Below, one piece after another: positions 34,890 through 44,182 of a stretch of DNA of 64,000 nt. How positions within the stretch are numbered: the stretch's first letter is position 1; each line of letters begins with the position of its first letter. The notes beneath the pieces are model-generated. The model ran no database searches and was not told where the DNA came from. It worked only from the letters and a program-made list of their open reading frames with translations. The DNA is from Lentilitoribacter sp. Alg239-R112. Lineage in GTDB: Bacteria > Pseudomonadota > Alphaproteobacteria > Rhizobiales > Rhizobiaceae. The translations under genes and the position numbers were made by a program. The stretch covers positions 407,141 through 471,140 of the forward strand of contig NZ_LS999835.1 of assembly GCF_900537175.1 (NCBI RefSeq), in the 5' to 3' direction.

Positions 34890-36086
34890 TTATGAGGTAA
34901 TATTTTCAAATTCCTCTTTGATAATCTGTGCAATAAGTGAACAATCATCTTCCTCGAAACTTAACGGAACGCGCATATCAATTAGGCGATGTAGGATCTC
35001 AAGGGTTTGATCCAGTTTTGGAGCCAAGGCGTAGCGCCAGCTATCATAGCGGCTGGTAAAGCCAACTGGATTAGCATCTCCAAACCACTTTAGCTCTACA
35101 CCACGGTCTGCACAGTTTTTTATAAATTGTTTAATTTGAACATCAGACCATTCAGGTACTAAAAACTGAATGGAAGAACCAACATAAAGTTCCTCCTCGG
35201 GTCTTAAGGGTAATGTTAGGCTTGATACGTCGCGAAGGGCTTTTTCTAGTATTTGATAACGTGCATTCCACCTCGCAATATTAAGTTCTAATTGTGAGAG
35301 CTGTGGACGCAATATTGCCGCTCGCAGATTATCCATTCGAGACGAGCAATTTGGCATATCAAAGCGTGCACGTTCGAATGCCTCCATATCAGGTCGCGCT
35401 TTATGTTTTTCATAAAGCATGTAAGAACCTGACAAGATAATAGCCCGCGCCATCAACTCGTCATCGTTGGTTGTTAAAAGCCCGCCTTCACCACTATTAA
35501 TATGCTTGTATGTTTGCGCGCTGAAACAACTTATTGAGCCGAAATTTCCGCTTTTTATGCCATTCCATTCTGCACCCATTGTATGAGCGCAGTCTTCGAT
35601 CATCTTCACCCCTAGGTCGTCCAGAATCTCTATCAGTTGTTCCATCGGTGCAATATGGCCGCGCATGTGCGATAGAAGCAAATATCGAGCACCGCTTATC
35701 ATGAGTTTATCTTTTAAGTCATCAAGATCAATGGTCAGGTTCTCGGTGGTTTCTATATAAACAGGTGAGGCGCCAACAGCTGCAATTGCACCTGGAACCG
35801 GCGCTAGGGTAAATGCGTTGGTTGCGACCCTGTCCCCGGGTTTAACGCCTATTGCCCTAAGTGCAATTTGCATTGCACCGCCGCCTGATGATGTTGCCAG
35901 ACAATATTTGGTATCCTGATAAGTCGCATATTCTTCTTCAAGAAGATTAACTTCACTATCCTCACCTTCGACCATGTTATACCGATGTAGGCGTCCGGTT
36001 TTCATGACCTTAACGGCCGCAGAAATAGCATCTTCAGAAATAGCTTCTTGCTGGGTGAACGGTTTTTTGAATTGAAGCTTTGGCAT
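34890..36086 (-). CDS. DegT/DnrJ/EryC1/StrS-family sugar aminotransferase
   Basis: A 398-residue PLP enzyme of the DegT/StrS family, which transaminates keto-sugars. The PLP lysine K194 is in FSAQTYKHINSGEGG; the SSGGGAMQIAL phosphate-binding stretch (about 66-75) and EDCAHTMGAEW (about 164-174, PLP-ring aspartate) are present. Length is normal. It is the last gene on the minus strand after two dehydrogenases and two isomerases. In this setting it may act as an aminotransferase or dehydratase on a 3-keto sugar made by the Gfo/Idh/MocA enzymes; this is inference. Confidence 0.9.
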   Translation of the reverse strand: MPKLQFKKPFTQQEAISEDAISAAVKVMKTGRLHRYNMVEGEDSEVNLLEEEYATYQDTKYCLATSSGGGAMQIALRAIGVKPGDRVATNAFTLAPVPGAIAAVGASPVYIETTENLTIDLDDLKDKLMISGARYLLLSHMRGHIAPMEQLIEILDDLGVKMIEDCAHTMGAEWNGIKSGNFGSISCFSAQTYKHINSGEGGLLTTNDDELMARAIILSGSYMLYEKHKARPDMEAFERARFDMPNCSSRMDNLRAAILRPQLSQLELNIARWNARYQILEKALRDVSSLTLPLRPEEELYVGSSIQFLVPEWSDVQIKQFIKNCADRGVELKWFGDANPVGFTSRYDSWRYALAPKLDQTLEILHRLIDMRVPLSFEEDDCSLIAQIIKEEFENITS

Positions 36087-36169
36087 TGTTTTTCTTTCTT
36101 ATTATCGCTGGTCTGATATGAGACGCTTTCGGGTTGAAAAGCAAGACGTTAAGTCAAAACAAATTTTGA

Positions 36170-36182
36170 GCTTCGTCGAAGC
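36170..36182. repeat. Short palindrome upstream of the DegT-type gene
   Basis: GCTTCGTCGAAGC is a 13-bp palindrome with one central base, 84 bp upstream of the aminotransferase start and 74 bp after the previous stop. It could be a small terminator hairpin or an operator; the sequence does not decide. Confidence 0.35.
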
Positions 36183-36255
36183 GAATTTGAAGATTTGATC
36201 ATGAATAATTACTTCGCATCATTTCCCAAAACATGATCCATGATAGGTGTTAGAA

Positions 36256-37407
36256 TTATAGGGATACCCAACTTGCATTGTTGATAGATGAACGTTGGCA
36301 GGCGTCGATGAATTTCATACCGTAAACACCATCTTCGATCGTATTAATATGGTGGCCTTCTGGCAGGCTCGCGCCGGTTTTATAAGCCTCGATGGCAATT
36401 GCAGCTTCTGAGTAAATTGTTGCAAAACCCTCAAGATATCCTTCAGGGTGTCCACCGGGTACCCGACTAACACGATTTGCAATGTCGCTGGCGCCATTAC
36501 CAGACCGTGTGATTAATCTCTTTGGTTCGCCAAATGGCGTATGCCAAAGATAATTAGGGTCTTCTTGTGACCATTCTAATCCGCCTTTTTCTCCATAGAT
36601 ACGTAGCGTAAGCGAGTTCTCGTTTCCGGGTGCCACTTGGCTGGCCCATATAGTCCCTCTAGCACCACCTTTGTAGCGAATATTAATGTGTGCATTATCA
36701 TCCAGTTGGCGGTTGGGTACAAAACGAGATAGTTCCGCTGATAATTGCTCAGTCTCAAGCCCGGAGACAAAATTAGCTAGATTGAAGGCATGTGTTCCAA
36801 TATCTCCTATTGCACCACTGCCTGCCATTTTAGGGTCTGAACGCCATGTGGCTTGTTTGTTATCATCATCAGCAGCCTCAGTAAGCCAGTCCTGAGCATA
36901 TTCAGCGCGAACAATTCGAATGTTTCCCAACGTGCCATTGGCAATCATTTCACGTGCTTGGCGAATGACCGGATAGCCCGTGTAATTATGCGTAAGAATG
37001 AATAGTTTCTTGCTTTGATGGACCTTCTTTTCGAGATCTATTGCTTCGTCAAGATTGGTTGTAAGTGGCTTGTCGCAAATCACATGAATGCCAGCGCTCA
37101 GGAAAGCGCTCGCTATAGGCGCGTGTAAATGATTAGGCGTAACAATTGCAACAGCTTCAATACCGTCCTTAAGATCAGCTTCATGGCGGGCCATTTCCTT
37201 ATAATCTGTATAGCTACGATCATCATCAAGTCCCAATTCTCGGCCAGATGCCAAGGCGCGTTCAGGATTGGATGAGAGGGCACCGGCAACGAGTTTGAAA
37301 CGATTGTCGATGCGCGAGGCTATACGATGAACAGCGCCTATAAATGCGCCTTGCCCACCGCCAACCATGCCAAGGCGTATAGTTTTTTTGGGGTTAGATG
37401 CGGCCAT
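36256..37407 (-). CDS. Gfo/Idh/MocA-family oxidoreductase
   Basis: A 383-residue NAD(P)-dependent sugar dehydrogenase. The Rossmann motif IRLGMVGGGQGAFIGAVH opens the protein and the catalytic-region motif CDKPLTTN (about 107) follows, with GSGAIGDIGTHAFNLANF containing the conserved D-x3-H. I chose the ATG at 37407 because AAGGAAC precedes it; an ATG 8 codons upstream would overlap the previous gene. It follows a sugar isomerase gene by 10 bp. Substrate unknown, likely an inositol or glycoside. Confidence 0.9.
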   Translation of the reverse strand: MAASNPKKTIRLGMVGGGQGAFIGAVHRIASRIDNRFKLVAGALSSNPERALASGRELGLDDDRSYTDYKEMARHEADLKDGIEAVAIVTPNHLHAPIASAFLSAGIHVICDKPLTTNLDEAIDLEKKVHQSKKLFILTHNYTGYPVIRQAREMIANGTLGNIRIVRAEYAQDWLTEAADDDNKQATWRSDPKMAGSGAIGDIGTHAFNLANFVSGLETEQLSAELSRFVPNRQLDDNAHINIRYKGGARGTIWASQVAPGNENSLTLRIYGEKGGLEWSQEDPNYLWHTPFGEPKRLITRSGNGASDIANRVSRVPGGHPEGYLEGFATIYSEAAIAIEAYKTGASLPEGHHINTIEDGVYGMKFIDACQRSSINNASWVSL

Positions 37408-37417
37408 TTTTTGTTCC

Positions 37418-38476
37418 TTACTTAGTGCCAATCATGCGGTGTATGGCTGCCATATCAGTTTCAGAATCTGCAAAATCATCAAATGCTTTATCTGTTAGAG
37501 GTATGGTATGTTTGCGGATAAATGGCGCACCTTCTGCGGCGCCAACTTCGGGATGTTTCAAACAACATTCCCACTCGAGAACAGGCCAACCATTAAATCC
37601 ATATGTTGCAAGACGTGAGAAAATACCCGAAAAATCAACTTGCCCATCTCCTAATGAGCGAAAGCGGCCCGCGCGCTCTGTCCAGTTTTGATACCCGGAG
37701 TAAACACCTTGACGACCAGTTGGATTAAATTCTGCATCTTTGACATGAAAAGCACTGATGCGTTCGTGGTAGATATCAATGAATTCGAGATAGTCTAATT
37801 GCTGTAATACAAAATGCGACGGATCATAATTAATCATGCATCTTGGATGGTTGCCAACGGCATCTAGAAACATTTCAAATGTTATGCCATCAAAAACATC
37901 CTCACCGGGATGGATTTCATAACCTATATTGCAGCCTGCATCTTCATATGCATTTAAAATTGGTGTCCATCTGCGTCCAAGCTCCGCAAATGTTTCTTCA
38001 ATAAGCCCTTGTGGACGCTGGGGCCATGGGTAGAGATAAGGAAATGCAAGAGAACCTGTAAATGAAACAGATCCTCCAAGTCCTAAATTTTGACTTGCCT
38101 TTGCAGCAAACAGCATTTGCTGCACGGCCCATTCCTGACGAGCCTTCGGATTGCCTCGAACATGTTCGGGCACGAAGCCGTCAAATTGTTCGTCATATAC
38201 GGGATTTACTGCAACCAGCTGGCCGATCAAGTGGGTCGATAATTCTGTGATTTCAACACCAGCATCGGAACAAATACCTTTAACTTCATCACAATAGATT
38301 CTTGATGTTGCGGCTTTTTCAAGATCAAAAAAGCGCGTATCCCAAGCAGGGATTTGTATCCCTTCATAACCAAGACCAGCAGCCCATTTTGCGATTGTAG
38401 GCAATGAATTAAATGGTGCGGTATCGCCAGCAAATTGGGCAAGAAATATCGCGGGGCCCTTCATGTTTTTTGTCAT
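37418..38476 (-). CDS. Sugar phosphate isomerase/epimerase family TIM-barrel protein
   Basis: A 352-residue AP-endonuclease-2-type TIM barrel. Metal-ligand strands are visible: GYEIHPGEDV, INYDPSHFVLQQ, ISAFHVKDAEFN and VLEWECC. Family members isomerise, epimerise or cleave keto-sugars with a divalent metal. It lies between two Gfo/Idh/MocA genes with small gaps, and probably acts on their keto product. Confidence 0.9.
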   Translation of the reverse strand: MTKNMKGPAIFLAQFAGDTAPFNSLPTIAKWAAGLGYEGIQIPAWDTRFFDLEKAATSRIYCDEVKGICSDAGVEITELSTHLIGQLVAVNPVYDEQFDGFVPEHVRGNPKARQEWAVQQMLFAAKASQNLGLGGSVSFTGSLAFPYLYPWPQRPQGLIEETFAELGRRWTPILNAYEDAGCNIGYEIHPGEDVFDGITFEMFLDAVGNHPRCMINYDPSHFVLQQLDYLEFIDIYHERISAFHVKDAEFNPTGRQGVYSGYQNWTERAGRFRSLGDGQVDFSGIFSRLATYGFNGWPVLEWECCLKHPEVGAAEGAPFIRKHTIPLTDKAFDDFADSETDMAAIHRMIGTK

Positions 38477-38499
38477 ATTTATCTCTTTCGAATAGTTGC

Positions 38500-39633
38500 C
38501 TACTTAAGCAATGCTTGTGCTGACTTTGCATCCAGTGCCGCCGGTCGATCGCACGTTGTCGATAATTCTATTGTTTGCCCGGTTTCGCCAGATTTTAAAA
38601 TGGACGCCATCACATCCACGACGTGATGCGCAAATTCAAGTGAGCAACGTTGCGGTCGACCTTCCTGGATAGCAAGTGCCATATCCGCTAAACCGGCGCC
38701 ACGGTAATTGGATTGATGATTTCCAGAATTCTTATCAACGTAATTTTCTTTTTCGAATGGGTGCTCCCAATGGGGTAAAACCACTTCTTCACTTTCTTCG
38801 GTTAGCCTTAATTCACCTCCAAAGAAGTTCGGGTCAGGTACAAATAATGTACCTTTTTCACCATATAGTTCCATATTGCTGTGGCTCTGCGCCCAAACAT
38901 CCCAGCTCGTAATCAAGTTGATGATTGCACCATTATCAAACTCAAGCAAAGCATGGATTGTTGTTGGTGTTTCAACCGGTACTTTTTCACCATCACGAGG
39001 CCCGCAGGAAATTGTTCGTGTTTTGGAAGGTGATGATGTCATTGCCGTTACACGTTTGACCGGACTAATAAGTTGGATCAAATTGGAAATGTAATAGGGT
39101 CCCAAATCTAACATTGGCCCTGCGCCAGGCTGGAAGAAGAAATCAGGATTTGGATGCCAATGTTCCATACCATGGCTTTGAACAACTGCAGTACCTGAGG
39201 TTATTTTACCCACTGCTCCACTATCGATTAATGCACGTGCACGCTGGTGTGTACTTCCCAAAAATGTATCTGGAGCAGACCCGATACGAAGACCTTTTTC
39301 ATTCGCAAGCTTTTTAAGAACATTACCCTCTTCTGTTGAGAGCACAAATGGTTTCTCTGAGTAAACATGCTTGCCAGCATTCAGAATTGCGCTTGATACT
39401 TCAACATGGGCTGCTGGAATTGTGAGGTTTACGATGATGTCGATATCACCTGCCATGAGCAAATCGTCTATTGACTCGGCACGAATATCAAATTCTTCTG
39501 CTCTTGCTACTGCCGCATTGTGATTGATATCGGCGCAAGCTCGAACTTGGATGCCTTTAAACATCGGAACCAATTGCATGTAGGCAGCTGAGATATTACC
39601 ACAGCCAATTATGCCAACACCTAGAGTTTTCAT
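38500..39633 (-). CDS. Gfo/Idh/MocA-family oxidoreductase
   Basis: A 377-residue sugar dehydrogenase of the same superfamily as the one at 36256 but clearly diverged. N-terminal GVGIIGCGNISAAYMQLVP binds NAD(P); SEKPFVL (about 95) carries the catalytic lysine; GPMLDLGPYYISNLIQL is the D-x3-Y variant of the usual D-x3-H, seen in part of the family. It starts after a 33-bp gap downstream of the 250-residue isomerase. Confidence 0.9.
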   Translation of the reverse strand: MKTLGVGIIGCGNISAAYMQLVPMFKGIQVRACADINHNAAVARAEEFDIRAESIDDLLMAGDIDIIVNLTIPAAHVEVSSAILNAGKHVYSEKPFVLSTEEGNVLKKLANEKGLRIGSAPDTFLGSTHQRARALIDSGAVGKITSGTAVVQSHGMEHWHPNPDFFFQPGAGPMLDLGPYYISNLIQLISPVKRVTAMTSSPSKTRTISCGPRDGEKVPVETPTTIHALLEFDNGAIINLITSWDVWAQSHSNMELYGEKGTLFVPDPNFFGGELRLTEESEEVVLPHWEHPFEKENYVDKNSGNHQSNYRGAGLADMALAIQEGRPQRCSLEFAHHVVDVMASILKSGETGQTIELSTTCDRPAALDAKSAQALLK

Positions 39634-39666
39634 CTATCTTACTTTCGTTAAATTTCGTGTTGTTTA

Positions 39667-40419
39667 TTAAAATGATTTTGCAGAGGCTAATGAACGGCTA
39701 GCAAAACGATTATGATCATTTGGATTATCATGTTCCATGATAAATAATTTGGTGCCGGATGCTTTAAGTGCGTCGTAAATTGTGGGCCAATCAACAATAC
39801 CATAGCCAACGTCGGCCCAACCATCCTCGTCAGCGCACTCGCCTGCAGCAGCTATATCTTTTATGTGCGCAGCTGTGATGCGAGCATTATGTTTCTTGAT
39901 GAATTCAATTGGATCACGACCGGCTTTCACACACCAGGCAACATCAAACTCGATCTCTAGATTTGTGAATTCACTAAGCATGACTTCAATTGGTATTTGA
40001 CCGTCTTCAAGCCTTAAAAACTCAAAATCATGATTGTGCCAACCAAACCCAAGTCCGGCATCAATTAACGGCTGACTGAGGCCCTTCAATTTTTTTGCAA
40101 AATCGATCCAGTCTTCAGTGTTTTTTGGGCGATCTTCTTCAAGTAAGTAAGGCCCATAGACTTTCTCAATGCCGATGGCCTTCGTGATGTCAATTACCCG
40201 CTGTGGGTCACTTTCGATAAGGTCCAATCCAACGTGGCTTGATGTCATCGTAAGATTGATTTTATCAAGCAATGTACGAAATTCGCGTGGGTTAACATCC
40301 TCTAATAGTGCTCCAAAGCCTTCAACATTATTGTAGCCGAGTTTAGAAAGCATCTCGAGAGTATCTTCCAATGGTGGAAAATTTCTTGAAGAGTAAAGTT
40401 GATATGAAAAACCTGTCAT
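39667..40419 (-). CDS. Sugar phosphate isomerase/epimerase family TIM-barrel protein
   Basis: A 250-residue AP-endonuclease-2-type TIM barrel, shorter than the one at 37418. Metal ligands appear in FGWHNHDFEF, IEFDVAWCVKAG, ITAAHIKDIAA and LFIMEHDNPND. It is the first gene of the five-gene sugar unit; the promoter should lie in 40420-40818. Confidence 0.9.
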   Translation of the reverse strand: MTGFSYQLYSSRNFPPLEDTLEMLSKLGYNNVEGFGALLEDVNPREFRTLLDKINLTMTSSHVGLDLIESDPQRVIDITKAIGIEKVYGPYLLEEDRPKNTEDWIDFAKKLKGLSQPLIDAGLGFGWHNHDFEFLRLEDGQIPIEVMLSEFTNLEIEFDVAWCVKAGRDPIEFIKKHNARITAAHIKDIAAAGECADEDGWADVGYGIVDWPTIYDALKASGTKLFIMEHDNPNDHNRFASRSLASAKSF

Positions 40420-40818
40420 GAGTATCCCTATGAGGCGTGTTTTTTATAATGTTTAATCTTACGGCTGTTGTATAGTTTGAATGTTTTGTTCCCCTCGTTA
40501 CAAGGGATGATAAGACCCGCAACTAATACATAAACGTGTGGTGAGCACTTTGTTGGTTGATATATTTGAGAGTCGCGTGATTCTTTATATGTGATAATTG
40601 ACATAAATGTCGAGTTGATTGAGCCTCGGAATTGGCAACGACCCGCCTCAAACTCACAGTGGGTTTATCTGCAAGAATAATATATTTACTAAAAATTAGG
40701 CACGGTCATAGTTTACTTTATAGAACCGCGCTAAATTCATTTAGTTTTCGAGTTTTTTAACGAGTTCTGTACAAGAATTACATTGTTATGAAAATCAAGT
40801 GTTTGGTGGTAATCTAAA
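40420..40818. promoter_or_regulatory. 399-bp divergent control region
   Basis: No gene is visible. It separates the minus-strand sugar unit from the plus-strand GNAT gene and must hold both promoters. A TTGACA at 40598-40603 lies within a small inverted repeat GACAT-AA-ATGTC (40600-40611); this may be a promoter with an operator, but the direction cannot be fixed. Confidence 0.35.
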
Positions 40819-41907
40819 ATGGTCGTACCTTCTATTGACGTGTTGCAAGCTGCTGCGACAAATCAGATTGAGGTTTCTGCACTGCGCAACTTTGATTTCA
40901 GTTCAGATGAATATGCAGTTCTTTATAACAATTCGAGTGCGTCGGTTTTTCAGCATCCAATTTGGCTGTCGGAATTTTATACAAATCTGGCATCAGAACG
41001 AGAGGCCGAAGCTCTTGTCATCGTGGGGCGTGATGTTGTCGATAGTTCTTTGTTATTTGTATTACCTCTCATAGAGCGTCATTTAAATTTTATTCGGCTA
41101 ATCGAAGCGGCAGATCTTGGTGTGAGTGACTATTCATCTCCAATTGTTGCCCCGCAGTTCCTCGAAACTCATCGCCAATCTGACCAGTTTTTTCAATTGA
41201 TAGCTGATGCTATCGGTCATTATGATGTTTTGCGTATCAAGCCGATACGCAAAGAAAAACGTATGGCTTGGCGCTGCTTCTTCGATTTTGAGTTTGAGAA
41301 GCTAAACTTTTCTGCTCATGCAACATGTGTGAGCGCACCCTATGACGATTGGCGTTTTGAGGCTTTTGGGAAAAGTCATGCAAATTACATTGATCGAAAA
41401 AAACGTAAAATTGAACGATATGGAGATGTTAAATTTACACTCCTAAACAACGAAGCCGACATTGATGATGCCTTGAGCTTTTTAATTGCGCAACGGAAAG
41501 GTCGTTTTGAGGGCGATGAAATTCAAAACGATTATGTCGAGAATTTTTATAAATCGGTTGCAAAGCGCGGTATTAGAACAGGATACAGCAAAACGTACTC
41601 TCTAGACGTAAATGAAAGTACAATAGGTGTTGTTTTTGGTGTCGCTTATAGAAATTGCTATCATTATCTTCTCATCGGTTGTGACTATGAAAGATTTGGA
41701 AAATTCTCGCCTGGATTTATCATGTATGATGAGATTATGCGTGATTGGGTAAATGCTGGTGGAGATACGTTTGACTTCACAATTGGGGATGAGCCGTTTA
41801 AGGAAAAATTTGCTGCGAAGTCGACGCAAATGTACCAGATTCTGCATGCAGGTAGTTTGATTGGTCGTCTTGCTAAGTATGCTTATGAATTCAAAAACGG
41901 TGAGTAG
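40819..41907 (+). CDS. GNAT-fold acyltransferase (BioF2/CelD-like)
   Basis: A 362-residue protein of the acetyltransferase_6 (FemAB/CelD-like) type. The double GNAT layout is suggested by an N-terminal half with SVFQHPIWLSEFYTNLA and RLIEAADLGVSDYSSPIV, and a C-terminal half with NYIDRKKRKIERYGDVKFTLLNN, RKGRFEG and FDFTIGDEPFKEKFA. Such proteins often acylate envelope sugars or polysaccharides. A PIG-L deacetylase gene follows, so the pair may tailor an N-acylated sugar. Substrate unknown. Confidence 0.82.
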   Translation: MVVPSIDVLQAAATNQIEVSALRNFDFSSDEYAVLYNNSSASVFQHPIWLSEFYTNLASEREAEALVIVGRDVVDSSLLFVLPLIERHLNFIRLIEAADLGVSDYSSPIVAPQFLETHRQSDQFFQLIADAIGHYDVLRIKPIRKEKRMAWRCFFDFEFEKLNFSAHATCVSAPYDDWRFEAFGKSHANYIDRKKRKIERYGDVKFTLLNNEADIDDALSFLIAQRKGRFEGDEIQNDYVENFYKSVAKRGIRTGYSKTYSLDVNESTIGVVFGVAYRNCYHYLLIGCDYERFGKFSPGFIMYDEIMRDWVNAGGDTFDFTIGDEPFKEKFAAKSTQMYQILHAGSLIGRLAKYAYEFKNGE

Positions 41908-41962
41908 ATGAAGACCGTTTTATTCGTTGATAAATGTTTTGCCAGTAATTTGGATGATTAGT

Positions 41963-42757
41963 ATGCAAAATCTAAACCAAGGGTTCTTGGAAAACTCGGT
42001 GATTATTGCGGCTCATCCGGATGATGAAATACTTTGGTTTTCATCGATCATGAAGGATGTGAATAAGGTTCTCATTGTTTACGAAGACTTTTGGGCGCAC
42101 CCGGAACTTGGGGCAAACAGAGCAAAGGCTGTAGCGGAACTGCCCCACGCTGATGTGACTAGTTTAAAAATTGCTGAAGCTGGGACATATGGTTTGGCAG
42201 ACTGGCACAACCCAAAGCTATCGCGATACGGTATAGCTTTTGGTTCAGAAGCAATTATACGCGAAGTAAAACGTCAGGTTAAAAGCGTTCTTCCTTCACC
42301 TGAGCAAACACCTGATCAAAGCGTTTGGGCGAATTACCGAGGTAATTATGATAAGTTATATGTGGCACTTGATGCCGTATTGAGCGAAGAGATGAATGTG
42401 TTTACGCATAATCCTTGGGGGGAGTATGGGCATGAGGAGCACATTCAGGTTTTTCGTGTAATTGACGACTTGCGTGCCAAAAAAGGTTTCAAACTCTGGA
42501 TGAGTAATTACGTAACCAATAGATCTTTGCCACTTGCGATGACTTATTTTAGTGCTTCTGAAGTTCAATATATCAAACGTCCTACCGACAAGATTTATGC
42601 TGAAGCTGTAGCTGACGTTTACCGGAAGCATGATTGCTGGACTTGGCACAATGATTGGAAGTGGTTCGACGAAGAGTGTTTTATGGAAGCGCCGACACAT
42701 CAGAAAAATAATGGTGAACAAGCACATTTGTCTCCACTCAATGTTTTTTCTATCTGA
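41963..42757 (+). CDS. PIG-L family deacetylase
   Basis: A 264-residue zinc-dependent deacetylase-like protein. The hallmark AAHPDDEILWFSS (HPDDE zinc motif) is near residue 15, and a further histidine cluster NPWGEYGHEEHIQVF (H-x2-H) is present, as in GlcNAc-PI/bacillithiol-type deacetylases. The frame opens upstream at a TTG; ATG 41963 is the simplest start though its ribosome site is poor. A 17-codon frame begins right after the GNAT stop (41908) and ends just before, and may couple translation. Likely N-deacetylates a sugar. Confidence 0.85.
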   Translation: MQNLNQGFLENSVIIAAHPDDEILWFSSIMKDVNKVLIVYEDFWAHPELGANRAKAVAELPHADVTSLKIAEAGTYGLADWHNPKLSRYGIAFGSEAIIREVKRQVKSVLPSPEQTPDQSVWANYRGNYDKLYVALDAVLSEEMNVFTHNPWGEYGHEEHIQVFRVIDDLRAKKGFKLWMSNYVTNRSLPLAMTYFSASEVQYIKRPTDKIYAEAVADVYRKHDCWTWHNDWKWFDEECFMEAPTHQKNNGEQAHLSPLNVFSI

Positions 42758-43007
42758 TTGGAGTTTGAAGGTAGTTTGTCATGTTCGCATCATCTTTTGC
42801 ATACATGGAATGTGCAAGTTGCAATGGGTGAACAAGTTCACAGTCGGGCTGGAGCCGGTTTAAAGTCAGTTAAGTTACCAACAAATAATATGCCACTTAT
42901 AGACTAGGAAAATTGATCGCAAAAATATTCAAAGATTGTGATTGCTTGTCAGGTCGTTAGCGTTTTATCCTGTGTGCAATAATTCAGATAATAATGGGAG
43001 AAATTGA

Positions 43008-44144
43008 ATGTTGAAATTGTTTGGTGGCCTCGCGGCTGCAACTATGCTTATGGTTGCGCCGGTGTTGGCTGATGGCCATAAACTTAAAGTCGGTATGATC
43101 ACAACTTTGTCTGGCGGCGGTTCTGGTCTTGGTATTGATGTTCGAGATGGGTTTATGCTTGCTGTAAAGGGCAATGATCATATTGATGTTGTTATAGAAG
43201 ATGACCAGCGAAAACCTGATATTGCCGTGCAGCTCGCGGATAAAATGATTCAGTCGGAAAAAGTAGATGTTCTAACGGGGATTATCTGGTCAAACCTTGC
43301 AATGGCTGTTGTGCCAGCAGCTGTTAATCAGGGTAAGTTTTATTTGTCACCGAATGCTGGCCCGTCAGCATTAGCTGGCAAAGGATGCCATCCAAACTAT
43401 TTCAATGTAGCTTGGCAGAATGATAATTTGCATGAGGCTGCCGGAGGTTATGCGAATAGCGAAGGTTATAAGAACACATTTATTCTTGCGCCCAATTATC
43501 CAGCCGGTAAAGACGCGTTAACAGGGTATAAGCGCTTCTTTGAGGGCGGACTTGCTGGCGAGCTTTATACAAAACTTGGCCAAACAGATTATGCTGCTGA
43601 AATAGCGCAAATTCGTGCATCTGGTGCTGACAGTGTGTTTTTCTTCTTGCCGGGCGGCATGGGGATTAGTTTCATGAAACAGCTCTCACAATCGGGGATA
43701 GATCTTCCTATCGTCGGACCTGCATTCTCATTTGATCAAGGTATTCTTAAAGCCGTTGGAGATGCAGCTTTAGGTGTTAAAAATACTTCTCAGTGGTCAA
43801 AAGATATCGACAATGAGGCAAACAAGAAGTTTGTTGCTGATTTTCAGGCTGAGTATGGTCGTTTGCCATCTCTTTACGCATCACAAGGTTATGACACTGC
43901 AAATCTATTAATCTCCGCTGCCGGTAAAGCAAATATTTCTGATGTTGATGGTTTCCGCGCTGCACTGAAGGCTGCAGATTTTGCTTCAACCCGAGGTGAT
44001 TTTAAATTTGATACTAATAATCACCCGGTTCAGGACATTTATGTACGCGAAGTGATTAAAGAGGGTGATGTTCTAACCAACAAGATTATTGCTGTTGGTC
44101 TGAAAGATCGTTCCAATGCTTATGTTAGCGATTGTAAGATGTAA
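43008..44144 (+). CDS. Orphan Liv-type ABC substrate-binding protein
   Basis: A 378-residue periplasmic binding protein (Peripla_BP_6) with a signal peptide ending PVLA-DGH (about 21). Mature sequence KVGMITTLSGGGSGLGIDVRDGFMLAV is typical of amide/organic-acid binding. GGGAGAAATTGA lies before the ATG. No permease or ATPase gene accompanies it; the only Liv permeases in the window are at 13906-15872, whose operon has its own binding protein. It may feed a transporter elsewhere. Confidence 0.88.
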   Translation: MLKLFGGLAAATMLMVAPVLADGHKLKVGMITTLSGGGSGLGIDVRDGFMLAVKGNDHIDVVIEDDQRKPDIAVQLADKMIQSEKVDVLTGIIWSNLAMAVVPAAVNQGKFYLSPNAGPSALAGKGCHPNYFNVAWQNDNLHEAAGGYANSEGYKNTFILAPNYPAGKDALTGYKRFFEGGLAGELYTKLGQTDYAAEIAQIRASGADSVFFFLPGGMGISFMKQLSQSGIDLPIVGPAFSFDQGILKAVGDAALGVKNTSQWSKDIDNEANKKFVADFQAEYGRLPSLYASQGYDTANLLISAAGKANISDVDGFRAALKAADFASTRGDFKFDTNNHPVQDIYVREVIKEGDVLTNKIIAVGLKDRSNAYVSDCKM

Positions 44145-44153
44145 TATCACTAC

Positions 44154-44178
44154 GATGTGCGGAGATAATCCGCACATC
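44154..44178. terminator. Bidirectional terminator between binding protein and uxuA
   Basis: Perfect 10-bp arms GATGTGCGGA and TCCGCACATC flank the loop GATAA, 9 bp after the binding-protein stop and just beyond the convergent uxuA stop. A strong hairpin; T-runs are short. Confidence 0.7.
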
Positions 44179-44182
44179 AACC

